Source: Pseudoalteromonas luteoviolacea NCIMB 1942 (GTDB lineage Bacteria; Pseudomonadota; Gammaproteobacteria; Enterobacterales; Alteromonadaceae). From it: a stretch of DNA of 64,000 nt. Below are positions 1 to 8,465 of this stretch, piece after piece. Below the pieces are notes generated by a model that worked only from the letters and a program-made list of their open reading frames with translations, made no database searches and was not told the DNA's origin. Each line of letters starts with the position of its first letter. The first letter of the stretch is position 1. The translations under genes and the position numbers were made by a program. The stretch spans positions 59,603 to 123,602 of the forward strand of contig NZ_AUXT01000216.1 in assembly GCF_001625595.1 (NCBI RefSeq), written 5' to 3'.

Positions 1-10
1 CTTGGTTCAT
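1..10 (-). CDS. start of the gene downstream of pilW, probably rodZ (partial)
   Basis: Only the ATG and two further codons (Met-Asn-Gln) are inside the window. The ATG overlaps the pilW stop codon in an ATGA arrangement, which is typical of translational coupling. In many gammaproteobacteria the gene after rlmN-pilW is rodZ, encoding the cytoskeletal adaptor of MreB, so rodZ is the best guess. The identity is inferred from gene order alone. Confidence 0.4.
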
Positions 11-1698
11 AAAATATAGTTATTGGGATCTACAATTAAAATACGTCGTCCAGGCTCTAGAGCGACGTCTGGTGTTAATCTATTCCAACGCATCAAGTCA
101 TCTATCAGCAATTTGTGCTTTATGGCAATATCAAACAAAGACTCACCCTTGACTATTGCATGCGTTGTGTTCGGATCATTTAAATATACGACCTGCCCAA
201 TAGTGAGCCTGTCAGATTTTTTTAGCGCATTCCATTTTAACAACTTTTCTAGCTCAATATTATATTTAACCGACAAACTAAATAAGTTCTCGCCCATTTC
301 AATGCTATGTGACGGTACCTCTGGCACTAAAATCTCTTCATTGAGCATTTGACCTTCGCTATTGGCAGCGTCAGTCCGTAACACTTTAGACTCCGGTGTA
401 AACACAATATTGTTAGGATCCGTGCGATGAAATACCACTTGCTCAGAACGCGGATTAGGTGTCTCAGTAGTAAATTTTACCTTTTGCTGATTGGACTCAG
501 AGATAGGTTCCACTTGCGCTTGAGCAGGCTGCACAAGCTGCACTCTACGAGGCTCGGGTGAATCTGTAATGAACGCCTCACTGCCAATCACTTCCTGCTG
601 TTGAGTTACCCCACTGGGTACTGGCCGCACTGATGTATTTTGTGTGGGCAACCGCGTAGTTACAGGTGCAACTAAAGAGCGAGATGCATCTAACTCACTT
701 TGATCTGCTATTTGAGCTGGCTGTGCTACCATATTCGTTTGACGTTTTGATGTTTTTCGCTTGACTTTAATTTGTGGGTTTGCCACAACAACTGTGCCGT
801 TAGTACTGGTAATCTTACCCAGCTGAGAAGTTCTGAATTGCTCTTTTAGCTGTTCGAACTCACTTAAATGCAAAGTGTTATTCAGTACCAGTTGCGCTTC
901 TAAGGACTTAGGATAAGTTTGTAAAAGCAATGTCTCTAACTCTTGTGCATATTGCAGGCGACCCATTCTGGATACCAACAAATGCTCTAGCAGCATACCT
1001 CTTGCTGAAACAAAGCCTTTGTTTGCATAAAGCTTCAATACCTCTTCCGCTTTGTGTAACTCACTTTTAGCGTAAAAGATGCTAGCGGTCAAAATCAGTA
1101 CAGATTGTCGTTGTGAGTTATGGTCAAGCGCTCGCTTTAGGTAATCCAGCGCCAAGTCAAAATTATCTTGGCGCACTGCGCACAGAGCTAGGTTTTCATA
1201 GCTTTCGGCAACTCGTAAGTAACTTGGTATATCAATGGCTTTAAAAAATTGCTCTGCCGCTTTGTCATATTCACCAATACGACATAAAAACGTACCATAG
1301 TTGTTTCGTGTATTGGGATCATTAGGGCCAAATTTAAGCGCTTGAATGTAAGCCCTTTCTGCCTTCTCATTCTCACCGACTTGCTCGAAGTAATAAGCAA
1401 GCGCGTAGTGACTTAGAGGCAGTTTAGGCGCAAGTTTTAGAGCACGATCTAAATTGTACTTAGCTTGGGTATTATTACCGGCACCTAAGTACTGCAAAGC
1501 CAATGCAATACGGGTTTTCGCTGCATCTTGATTATCAGTTTTTTTCTGTACGACAGGCTTATTGCTATTTGCATAGCGGGTTTCGGTCACACAGCCACTT
1601 AAACCAAGTAATATAGCAGGAACACTCGCGCCTACGAGACAGCGCTTAATCGTCGCATAGGTTAGCTTCGTGAGCAAAACATCAGTAAAAGCAGGCAT
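7..1698 (-). CDS. pilW: type IV pilus biogenesis/stability lipoprotein PilW with C-terminal LysM domains
   Basis: PilW (also PilF) is an outer-membrane TPR lipoprotein that helps secretin assembly and pilus stability. With the ATG at 1698 (GGGTGG-type ribosome binding site just upstream; the longer frame needs a TTG) the protein is 563 aa. A signal peptide ends in a lipobox with Cys36 as lipidation site. TPR helices occupy roughly residues 55-270, including a motif NNYGTFLCRIGEYDKA. A Gln/Pro/Thr-rich linker follows to about 460, then two LysM-like repeats (about 464-512 and 513-563) with the family pattern of Gly-Glu-Ser/Asn-Leu-Phe and Trp-Asn. Typical PilW is about 250 aa, so the second half is an extension. 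It lies 49 bp after rlmN and overlaps the next start by 4 bp, so it is probably in one operon. Confidence 0.85.
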   Translation of the reverse strand: MPAFTDVLLTKLTYATIKRCLVGASVPAILLGLSGCVTETRYANSNKPVVQKKTDNQDAAKTRIALALQYLGAGNNTQAKYNLDRALKLAPKLPLSHYALAYYFEQVGENEKAERAYIQALKFGPNDPNTRNNYGTFLCRIGEYDKAAEQFFKAIDIPSYLRVAESYENLALCAVRQDNFDLALDYLKRALDHNSQRQSVLILTASIFYAKSELHKAEEVLKLYANKGFVSARGMLLEHLLVSRMGRLQYAQELETLLLQTYPKSLEAQLVLNNTLHLSEFEQLKEQFRTSQLGKITSTNGTVVVANPQIKVKRKTSKRQTNMVAQPAQIADQSELDASRSLVAPVTTRLPTQNTSVRPVPSGVTQQQEVIGSEAFITDSPEPRRVQLVQPAQAQVEPISESNQQKVKFTTETPNPRSEQVVFHRTDPNNIVFTPESKVLRTDAANSEGQMLNEEILVPEVPSHSIEMGENLFSLSVKYNIELEKLLKWNALKKSDRLTIGQVVYLNDPNTTHAIVKGESLFDIAIKHKLLIDDLMRWNRLTPDVALEPGRRILIVDPNNYIL

Positions 1699-1765
1699 TA
1701 ACCACCCTTTTGCCAAGACACAGTTACCCTATATTACCTGAAAGCCACTGTGTTTCACCTATTTT

Positions 1766-2896
1766 TTAGCCGACCTTCACTGCAATTGCATTGTCTTGAA
1801 TTTGCTGCTTTCTAACCACTCGCTTGGTTCTGTCTACAACATCGCCAACCAGCTGTCCACAAGCAGCGTCAATATCATCACCACGGGTGCGACGCACAAT
1901 GCAGGTTAGACCTGCGGCTTGTAACACTTTTGAGAAACGGTCGATACGGCTATTACTAGAGCGCCCGTACTCATTACCAGGAAACGGGTTAAATGGGATC
2001 AAGTTGATTTTCGAAGGCGTGCCTTTCAACACCTGCACAAGCTCATGTGCGTGATCGGTGCTATCGTTTACCCCTTGCAACATGACGTATTCAATCGTCA
2101 CATCTTTATTTGCTTTAGAGCCATCAATGTAGCGACGGCAAGCAGCTAAAAACTCTTCAATCGGGTATTTCTTGTTGATAGGTACGAGCTCATCACGCAG
2201 TGGATTATTTGGTGCATGAAGTGAGATTGCCAAAGCAACATCAATTTTTTCTTTTAGAATATCCAGTGCAGGAACAACACCTGACGTACTTAACGTCACA
2301 CGGCGTTTAGACAGACCAAATGCCCAATCATCCATCATCAATTCCATCGCAGGAACCACATTATTGATATTTAGCAGTGGTTCACCCATGCCCATCATAA
2401 CCACATTCGTGATTGGACGTTTTGTACTATCGCCATCATGAAGACCAATATCGGTCGCCACACGCCACACCTGACCGATAATTTCAGACACTTTCAAGTT
2501 ACGGTTGAAACCCTGTTGGGCAGTCGAGCAGAAAGTACACTCTAGTGCACAGCCAACTTGTGATGAAACACACAAAGTGGCGCGCTCTTTTTCTGGGATC
2601 CAAACAGTCTCTACTTCCTGACCACCCTCGAGAATCATCGCATACTTAATCGTGCCATCGCTTGCTACCTGCTTTACTGAAATTTCAGGTGCTTTAATTT
2701 CACACTGGCTTTGCAATTTTGCTCGTAACTTTTTATTGATATTGCTCATATCATCAAAGTTATCGATACCAAAATGGTATATCCACTTCATCACCTGATC
2801 GGCGCGGAATGGCTTTTCGCCAAATGAAGCAAATAACTCGCGCATCCCCTCGCGGTTTAAATCTAATAGGTTAATTTTTTTCTCATTCGTGGTCAT
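1766..2896 (-). CDS. rlmN: dual-specificity 23S rRNA/tRNA adenine-C2 methyltransferase RlmN
   Basis: RlmN is a radical-SAM enzyme that methylates C2 of A2503 in 23S rRNA and A37 in some tRNAs. The radical-SAM cysteines are Cys116, Cys120 and Cys123 in CALECTFC, spaced CX3CX2C. The two cysteines of the ping-pong methyl transfer mechanism appear as Cys109 and Cys346 (in DAACGQL). The GMGEPLLN SAM-binding motif is also present. Length of 376 aa is normal. It is the first gene before pilW and has a candidate promoter about 55-80 bp upstream. The start ATG at 2896 agrees with the family N-terminus. Confidence 0.97.
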   Translation of the reverse strand: MTTNEKKINLLDLNREGMRELFASFGEKPFRADQVMKWIYHFGIDNFDDMSNINKKLRAKLQSQCEIKAPEISVKQVASDGTIKYAMILEGGQEVETVWIPEKERATLCVSSQVGCALECTFCSTAQQGFNRNLKVSEIIGQVWRVATDIGLHDGDSTKRPITNVVMMGMGEPLLNINNVVPAMELMMDDWAFGLSKRRVTLSTSGVVPALDILKEKIDVALAISLHAPNNPLRDELVPINKKYPIEEFLAACRRYIDGSKANKDVTIEYVMLQGVNDSTDHAHELVQVLKGTPSKINLIPFNPFPGNEYGRSSNSRIDRFSKVLQAAGLTCIVRRTRGDDIDAACGQLVGDVVDRTKRVVRKQQIQDNAIAVKVG

Positions 2897-2948
2897 GAAA
2901 CAACCTCAGTTCAGGTGACGGATTGAACAACATAAATAAAAGCGCGAA

Positions 2949-2977
2949 ATTGTACAAAAATCAATCAAACATCGCAA
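2949..2977 (-). promoter_or_regulatory. candidate sigma70 promoter of rlmN-pilW
   Basis: Reading the minus strand, TTGCGA (2977-2972) and TACAAT (2954-2949) are separated by 17 bp. They match the -35 and -10 consensus at 4 of 6 and 5 of 6 positions. The site lies about 50 bp upstream of the rlmN ATG. This is a consensus match only. Confidence 0.45.
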
Positions 2978-3043
2978 TGATGTAATCGCTTTTAGAAACA
3001 CCCCAATTGCTTTTAAAAACGATTAAAGCTTCTTAAAGAGATT

Positions 3044-3069
3044 AAAAAAGGGCCCGAGAGCCCTTTTTT
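3044..3069 (-). terminator. intrinsic terminator after ndk
   Basis: A short GC-rich hairpin (GGGC, loop, GCCC) is flanked by six A on one side and six T on the other. It can act in both directions but lies 15 bp beyond the ndk stop, so it most likely ends the ndk transcript. Confidence 0.85.
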
Positions 3070-3084
3070 CTGCTCAACTCGATA

Positions 3085-3516
3085 CTAACGAGTACGTGGG
3101 CAGATCTCTTCGTCGCTGAAGAAGTAAGCGATTTCGCGAGCAGCTGACTCAGGAGCATCTGAACCGTGTACTGCATTCTCGTCGATGCTGTCTGCGTAGT
3201 CAGCACGTAGAGTACCAGCTAACGCTTCAGCAGGGTTAGTAGCACCCATGATTTCACGGTTCTTACGAACTGCGTCTTCACCTTCAAGAACCTGAACCAT
3301 TACTGGACCAGAAGTCATGAACTCAACTAGTGCACCGAAGAAAGGACGCTCTTTGTGCTCTGCGTAGAAACCTTCAGCTTTCTCTTGAGAAAGGTGAACC
3401 ATTTTAGAAGCAACGATCTTAAGACCAGCAGATTCAAAACGGTTGTAGATTGCGCCGATGTGGTTTTTAGCTACCGCATCAGGTTTAACGATTGAAAAAG
3501 TACGCTCTAAAGCCAT
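3085..3516 (-). CDS. ndk: nucleoside diphosphate kinase
   Basis: Ndk transfers the gamma-phosphate between nucleoside tri- and diphosphates through a phosphohistidine. The catalytic residue is His117 in the signature NAVHGSDAPESA. The N-terminal TFSIVKPDAVAKN motif and the 143 aa length are standard. A GGAG ribosome binding site sits 8 bp before the ATG. It is monocistronic here, with its own promoter and terminator, and is followed on the same strand by rlmN-pilW, a common gammaproteobacterial order. Confidence 0.98.
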   Translation of the reverse strand: MALERTFSIVKPDAVAKNHIGAIYNRFESAGLKIVASKMVHLSQEKAEGFYAEHKERPFFGALVEFMTSGPVMVQVLEGEDAVRKNREIMGATNPAEALAGTLRADYADSIDENAVHGSDAPESAAREIAYFFSDEEICPRTR

Positions 3517-3552
3517 CTTTTTAGCTCCATTAATAATTGTTGATATTTACGG

Positions 3553-3569
3553 GCGCGAATTATACGCGC
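3553..3569 (-). promoter_or_regulatory. ndk promoter -10 region with GC-rich discriminator
   Basis: A perfect TATAAT is read on the minus strand at 3564-3559, about 43 bp before the ndk start. It is flanked by GCGCG and CGCGC, which form a small inverted repeat around it. The GC-rich stretch directly after the -10 box resembles the discriminator of growth-rate or ppGpp-controlled promoters. No strong -35 box is visible. Confidence 0.5.
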
Positions 3570-3742
3570 TTTATGACTAAAAGCCTACACCCCGCGCCCG
3601 CTTTATTTAGTTAGTGTGGCAATAGCGCCTCGCTAAACCTGATCTGAGTCAACATTCCACAGCACAATCTCACTTATACTGCGCCGCTTTTTAATTTCCC
3701 CAGCAGCTGGCTTGTACCCAGTTCAATGTATGAGGTTTAGTT

Positions 3743-5101
3743 ATGTTTGTACCAGAGCTACTTTCACCAGCCGGTAGTTTAAAGAATATGCGTTACGCTT
3801 TTGCGTATGGCGCTGATGCCGTTTATGCCGGTCAACCTAGATATAGTTTGCGCGTAAGAAATAATGAGTTTGACTTGGACAACTTAGAAATTGGCATCAA
3901 TGAGGCCCACCAGCAAAATAAAAAGCTCTACGTTGTATCAAATATTGCGCCTCACAATCGTAAAGTAAAAACTTACCTAAATGATATAGAGCCGGTCATT
4001 GCCATGCGGCCTGACGCCCTGATCATGTCGGACCCCGGATTAATTATGCTCGTGCGCGATAAATGGCCTGATATGCCTATTCACCTGTCTGTGCAAGCTA
4101 ATGCGGTTAACTATGCATCCGTGCAGTTTTGGGCTAACCAAGGGATCGAGCGCGTTATTTTGTCTCGTGAACTTTCACTAGAAGAAATCGCAGAAATACG
4201 TGCGTTATGCCCAAATACAGAACTAGAAGTATTTGTACACGGTGCATTATGCATGGCCTACTCTGGCCGCTGCTTGCTCTCAGGTTACATCAATAAGCGC
4301 GATCCGAATCAGGGAACCTGTACAAATGCGTGTCGTTGGAGTTATGACGTCAAGTCGGGTCAAGAAACAGAACTGGGAGATATTGTACATAAGGTCAACC
4401 CTAATAATGTGATCCCAACTTTAGGTGAAGGACAACCCTCTGAGCAAGTGTTTATGCTTGAAGAGCAAGGGAGACCGGGTGAGTACATGCCTGCGTTTGA
4501 GGATGAACACGGTACCTATATTATGAATTCCAAGGACTTGCGAGCCGTACAGTATGTTGACCAATTAACAAAAATGGGGGTGCACAGCCTTAAAATTGAG
4601 GGTCGTACTAAATCATTTTATTATGTAGCAAGAACAGCTCAGGTATACCGTAAAGCCATCGATGATGCGGTTGCAGGGAAACCGTTTGACCCGAACCTAA
4701 TGCATACATTAGAGAATTTAGCGCACAGAGGTTACACCGAAGGCTTTTTAAAACGCCATGTGCATCAAGACTATCAAAATTATGAGTACGGCCATTCTGT
4801 ATCTGACAAACAGCAATTTGTGGGTGAAGTACTAGGAAGAAACAACAATGGCTTGGTAGAGATAGATGTAAAGAATAAGTTTTGCACTGGTCATAGTTTA
4901 GAGCTCATGACACCTCAAGGAAACATAGCTTTCAATCTAGAACACATGGAAAACAAAAAAGGGGAGTCTATTAATGACGCTAAAGGGTCGGGTCATATTG
5001 TACAAATCCCGCTGCCTGAAGACATCAACCTCGACCATGCTATTTTAATGCGTAACTTAGGTAATGAGGAAGACACTCGTAACCCGTTTAAAAGGGCATA
5101 A
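3743..5101 (+). CDS. trhP: tRNA hydroxylation protein TrhP (YegQ), U32 family
   Basis: TrhP is needed for prephenate-dependent formation of 5-hydroxyuridine at position 34 of several tRNAs; the family was formerly called peptidase U32. The start matches the family (ELLSPAGSLKNMRYAFAYGA). The cysteine-rich signature is HGALCMAYSGRCLLSGY, with Cys170 and Cys177, followed by Cys193 and Cys197; U32 proteins use such cysteines to hold a 4Fe-4S cluster. Length 452 aa matches E. coli YegQ (about 453). The ferredoxin gene starts 2 bp after its stop, so the two are co-transcribed. A TATACT box at 3675-3680 could be its -10 element. Confidence 0.93.
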   Translation: MFVPELLSPAGSLKNMRYAFAYGADAVYAGQPRYSLRVRNNEFDLDNLEIGINEAHQQNKKLYVVSNIAPHNRKVKTYLNDIEPVIAMRPDALIMSDPGLIMLVRDKWPDMPIHLSVQANAVNYASVQFWANQGIERVILSRELSLEEIAEIRALCPNTELEVFVHGALCMAYSGRCLLSGYINKRDPNQGTCTNACRWSYDVKSGQETELGDIVHKVNPNNVIPTLGEGQPSEQVFMLEEQGRPGEYMPAFEDEHGTYIMNSKDLRAVQYVDQLTKMGVHSLKIEGRTKSFYYVARTAQVYRKAIDDAVAGKPFDPNLMHTLENLAHRGYTEGFLKRHVHQDYQNYEYGHSVSDKQQFVGEVLGRNNNGLVEIDVKNKFCTGHSLELMTPQGNIAFNLEHMENKKGESINDAKGSGHIVQIPLPEDINLDHAILMRNLGNEEDTRNPFKRA

Positions 5102-5103
5102 TT

Positions 5104-5361
5104 ATGGCGCTGCTCATCACCAGTAAGTGCATAAATTGTGATATGTGTGATCCTGAGTGTCCAAATCAGGCCATTTATATGGGCAGTAAGGTATATGAAA
5201 TCGATCCTGACAAATGTACCGAGTGTGTCGGACATTATGACCAACCCACTTGTGTCAGTGTTTGCCCCATCGATTGTATTAAGCCAGATCCAAACCATCG
5301 AGAAAGCTTAGATACTTTAGCTGAGAAATTCCTAACCCTTACAGAGCAAATAGACACCTAA
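5104..5361 (+). CDS. yfhL: YfhL-type 2[4Fe-4S] ferredoxin
   Basis: This 85 aa protein has two cysteine clusters: CINCDMCDPECP and, after a spacer, CTECVGHYDQPTC followed by CPIDC. The long insertion in the second cluster is characteristic of YfhL/Alvin-type ferredoxins, which carry two low-potential 4Fe-4S clusters. It follows trhP with a 2-bp gap. The tight coupling suggests it delivers electrons to, or supports the cluster of, TrhP; that link is inferred from position. Confidence 0.92.
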   Translation: MALLITSKCINCDMCDPECPNQAIYMGSKVYEIDPDKCTECVGHYDQPTCVSVCPIDCIKPDPNHRESLDTLAEKFLTLTEQIDT

Positions 5362-5369
5362 TCCAGTAA

Positions 5370-5411
5370 GGCAAGTACACTGCATACATAGTAGTAGTGA
5401 GTTGCCGCCTT
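5370..5411 (+). terminator. possible terminator after trhP-yfhL
   Basis: GGCAA (5370-5374) pairs with TTGCC (5402-5406), and inside it CACT pairs with AGTG, followed by GCCTTTT. The stem is interrupted, so this is a weak candidate. Confidence 0.35.
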
Positions 5412-5568
5412 TTCTCCCTCACTCTTGCACTTTTCTTGATTATCTAGCCAATTTGTAGTGTTTTTTGTACAAAACCCCCAATTTAGATTATTTACTCTTA
5501 TTTTACAACTTTGTTACTTACCGATATACAGAACAATGTAGTACAAAAAACAATCAAGAGGATACAAT

Positions 5569-6720
5569 ATGAAAATTCAAAAAAGCACCAAGACAGGCGC
5601 CCTCTATGCCTTGTTATTCACATCAACATATAGTTCAGCACAAGGTCAGCATCTGGATATAGCCCCTTTCCACTTTAAGCACACAGATGTCCAGCAGCTG
5701 GCAATCAACCCGCTCATTCAAGTGGATGAAACACAATTCATTTTCACCAATGAGTTACTCAACGAGGATTGGCAAGCACTTTTGTATAGCTCGGCCCCAC
5801 ACTTAATAGATCATCAGGAAGTCCTGCTACATTGGGCTGGACATACGAGTATTAACCCCAAGTTATTGTTAGCCCTAATGGAGCAGGCAAGTCAGTTGTT
5901 GAGCAGCCCAACTAAGCAAGCGCTCAACAAGCCTTTCGCTGAATGGTCAGATAAAGTTGGCTTTGCATCGCAACTAGAAGATGTCGCACTCAAGTTAAGT
6001 CAACGCTTTTATGCTTTTGAGTTATACACGAGCGAGCATAAATCAGAAAAAAGCAATCCCTCCACCGCTGCTTTAACAAGCTTATTGGGTAGCACAAGCG
6101 CGTTAGCCTCTTTGGCTAAACAATATAAAACGACCTTTTCACAGGATTTGTTCGCACCTAAAAAGGTACAATTTGAAGCAGCAAATGTAGAGCCTCAAGT
6201 TAACTTTTCAATGAATTTACCTTGGCCTTCAGGTTACGCATGGTACAGCGGAGGCGCCCACTCCAACACCGGCTCAGGATATCCCTATTCTTCGCTAGAT
6301 TTCAACAATGGTTCTGGTGGATGGGGGTCTAATACACCTTGGGTTCAAGCTGCTCATGGCGGAACCGTTACACGATATTCGGCGTGCAATATTCGAGTCA
6401 CTCATTCAAGTGGCTACGCCACGCAGTACTATCACATGGATAATCTGCAGTACGGTAGCGGTGACTATATCTCTGCCGGCGCATGGCTAGGCAGGTATGC
6501 CAACAATCGCTCTATGGCATTGTGCCAAGGCGGCCAATCTTCTGGACCACATGTTCACTTCTCCCTCTTGTACAACGGCCGCTTTATCTCTTTACATAAC
6601 ACCTATATCAGTGGATACCGAATAGATGTAGGTAATTCCAATTATGACGACAACTGCTATCGTTTCTATTTTGAACGAAATAATTACAGAACTTGTGCTT
6701 GGTCACGACTATATCGTTAA
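5569..6720 (+). CDS. secreted M23 metallopeptidase, LasA/staphylolysin-like
   Basis: LasA-type enzymes are secreted as preproenzymes and cut glycine-rich peptides in elastin and staphylococcal cell-wall bridges. The 383 aa precursor has a signal peptide (about 1-24), a pro-region to about 208, and a catalytic domain of about 175 aa. Candidate zinc ligands are His231 (in GGAHSNTGSGYPYSS), Asp244 and His330; His289 and His328 are the likely catalytic histidines. The spacings 13, 58, 97 and 99 from the first ligand equal those I recall for Pseudomonas LasA (H23, D36, H81, H120, H122). Cysteines 273 and 319 and a C-terminal pair could form disulfides. An AAGAGGA ribosome binding site precedes the ATG. 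It is a single-gene unit next to csgD. Pseudoalterin of Pseudoalteromonas is another member of the family. Confidence 0.9.
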   Translation: MKIQKSTKTGALYALLFTSTYSSAQGQHLDIAPFHFKHTDVQQLAINPLIQVDETQFIFTNELLNEDWQALLYSSAPHLIDHQEVLLHWAGHTSINPKLLLALMEQASQLLSSPTKQALNKPFAEWSDKVGFASQLEDVALKLSQRFYAFELYTSEHKSEKSNPSTAALTSLLGSTSALASLAKQYKTTFSQDLFAPKKVQFEAANVEPQVNFSMNLPWPSGYAWYSGGAHSNTGSGYPYSSLDFNNGSGGWGSNTPWVQAAHGGTVTRYSACNIRVTHSSGYATQYYHMDNLQYGSGDYISAGAWLGRYANNRSMALCQGGQSSGPHVHFSLLYNGRFISLHNTYISGYRIDVGNSNYDDNCYRFYFERNNYRTCAWSRLYR

Positions 6721-6736
6721 CTCCCTCCTCAAATCT

Positions 6737-6762
6737 CAAGTGGCTACAACGCTAGCCACTTG
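6737..6762 (+). terminator. hairpin after the M23 peptidase gene
   Basis: A perfect 10-bp stem (CAAGTGGCTA with TAGCCACTTG, 6-base loop) lies 16 bp past the stop codon. There is no U tract, so it may be a transcript-end stabiliser or a factor-dependent terminator. Confidence 0.55.
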
Positions 6763-6925
6763 AAACTTATTCAATGCCCTCAGAAACCGCTGACAAAGGC
6801 CGTAAAAGCAAGACTTTTTACCCACAAATTGATACTGCAAAAAACAAAATGAAAATTAAAGCTAAACTTATTGTGAAAAATATGTATATTTAAGGTAATA
6901 GGAACAATAAGAGGTTGTTGTACGA

Positions 6926-7642
6926 ATGAATGCGATACAAGCAAGTAACAAGGAAGTTAGTCTTTTTGTTTTGACACACAAAGAAACCGATACTCAAGAT
7001 TCAGAGTTTGTTCGGTTTGTTAAAATTTTAGAAGCCACAAGTAACCATATTAAAATCGACACACGTCTCCCAGACTCCACAACTCGTGACACACATAATT
7101 TATATTTAGTGGATATCAGCCACAGAGAATGCCAAGACTTACTCAGTGCTGAAGTGCGTCTTTTGGCTTCAAATCAAAATGTATTACTGTTCAATGCTGA
7201 GTCCCATCTGGTCAATGAACAAACCGCGCTGCTCGCCAATATTAAAGGCGTCATTTACCAAAACACATCTGTTGAAAACATTTTTAAAGGCGTACAGCGT
7301 GTCATCGATGGTGAGCTATGGTTTTGTCGTACGTCCATTTCTAAAGCATTCAACATGCTGATAAAACAATTACCACAAACAACATATACCCTTGGGCAAG
7401 ATGTTGAAGATACAGAGCTAGAGCTGCTTACAGCTAGAGAAAAGTCAGTCATCAAATTACTCGCCAATGGTGCAAAAAATGATGACATTGCTGACTCACT
7501 TAATATCAGCAGTCACACTGTAAAAACGCATATTTACAGTGCATTCAAAAAGACCAATTCTAGAAACCGTATTGAATTAGCAAATTGGGCGCAAAAACAT
7601 ATTCCACTCAATACAACGACCGTTTCGATGAGACGTCACTAA
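6926..7642 (+). CDS. csgD: CsgD-like LuxR-family transcription regulator
   Basis: CsgD is the master activator of curli genes in enterobacteria. This 238 aa protein has a receiver-like N-terminal half without a clear phospho-acceptor pattern, as in CsgD, and a LuxR/FixJ helix-turn-helix at about 165-225 (LLTAREKSVIKLLANGAKND, then SHTVKTHIYSAFKKT). It is convergent with the curlin-csgEFG operon, 31 bp from the end of csgG, and shares a bidirectional terminator with it. In E. coli csgD instead heads csgDEFG. The curli role is inferred from this location and similarity of architecture. Confidence 0.82.
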   Translation: MNAIQASNKEVSLFVLTHKETDTQDSEFVRFVKILEATSNHIKIDTRLPDSTTRDTHNLYLVDISHRECQDLLSAEVRLLASNQNVLLFNAESHLVNEQTALLANIKGVIYQNTSVENIFKGVQRVIDGELWFCRTSISKAFNMLIKQLPQTTYTLGQDVEDTELELLTAREKSVIKLLANGAKNDDIADSLNISSHTVKTHIYSAFKKTNSRNRIELANWAQKHIPLNTTTVSMRRH

Positions 7643-7648
7643 ATGAAA

Positions 7649-7665
7649 GGGCGTGTACTACGCCC
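7649..7665. terminator. bidirectional terminator between csgD and csgG
   Basis: GGGCGT and ACGCCC form a 6-bp GC-rich stem with a 5-base loop, flanked by A-rich and T-rich sequence. It lies in the 31-bp gap between two convergent genes and can end both transcripts. Confidence 0.75.
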
Positions 7666-7673
7666 ATTTAAAT

Positions 7674-8465
7674 TTAAGATGCAGAAGTAGACTGTGATTT
7701 CGCTGACCAAACGCCTTTTTCTATACCTTGCTCCACCAGCATAGTGAGTGCCTTTTCTATCGCTTGAGTCACGCATATATGCATAGGTTCATTGTCACTG
7801 TAACCCGCTTCGGCTTCCGCTAATCGCTTATAACTTACATAGCGAAAAAAACCGGCTCTTACTTCCATAGACAGTACCTTCTTCGTTGTCGCGACCGACA
7901 AAAGTACTTGCCCGGTTCTTACATCCACAGCACGCAAATAGATAGAAATCACATCCTCACGATATAATTCAGACGCGCCGATACCAAAATACTCCATGCC
8001 TAACCCACCGGTTTTAACGTTGGAATCGTAGCTGATAATACCGCCCTCAAAAATAATTTTGGCCATGGTGAGTGGCGGTAACTGTGATGTACTTTTTTGC
8101 TCATCACTCATCGCCGCCCGCGTGATTTTTCGCTCGGTTAATAGATTTTGTAAACCTTCACGTTCAACCGGTATAAACCAATCTGTTTCATGCAAAGCTT
8201 GCGTAAGTATTGAGTTGGCACCTTGCGTCACTGCCGTAGAAAATGAACTTACGTTGTCTTTTGGCTTATATTGACCTGTCTGATCGCGAAATGAATAAAC
8301 TGCCACAGGGATACGGCCTAACGGTTTGGGCAAGGCCCTCAACGCTTGAAAGTCATGACTTTCAACCAACTCTTGCGGTAAGCTTTGCACTGGAGGAATG
8401 ACCGAGCGCATTTGTGTACAGCCACTCATGATTAATACGATAAAAAATACTACTAAGCTTCGCAT
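7674..8465 (-). CDS. csgG: curli secretion channel lipoprotein CsgG
   Basis: CsgG forms the nonameric outer-membrane pore that exports curlin subunits. The 263 aa protein begins with a short lipoprotein signal peptide whose lipobox is LIMSGC, lipidation at Cys16. The body has family features such as IPVAVYSFRDQTGQYK and the segment with GGIISYDSNV. E. coli CsgG is 277 aa. Its ATG overlaps the csgF stop by one base (TGATG), so the two are translationally coupled. It is the last gene of the curlin-csgE-csgF-csgG operon. Confidence 0.93.
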   Translation of the reverse strand: MRSLVVFFIVLIMSGCTQMRSVIPPVQSLPQELVESHDFQALRALPKPLGRIPVAVYSFRDQTGQYKPKDNVSSFSTAVTQGANSILTQALHETDWFIPVEREGLQNLLTERKITRAAMSDEQKSTSQLPPLTMAKIIFEGGIISYDSNVKTGGLGMEYFGIGASELYREDVISIYLRAVDVRTGQVLLSVATTKKVLSMEVRAGFFRYVSYKRLAEAEAGYSDNEPMHICVTQAIEKALTMLVEQGIEKGVWSAKSQSTSAS

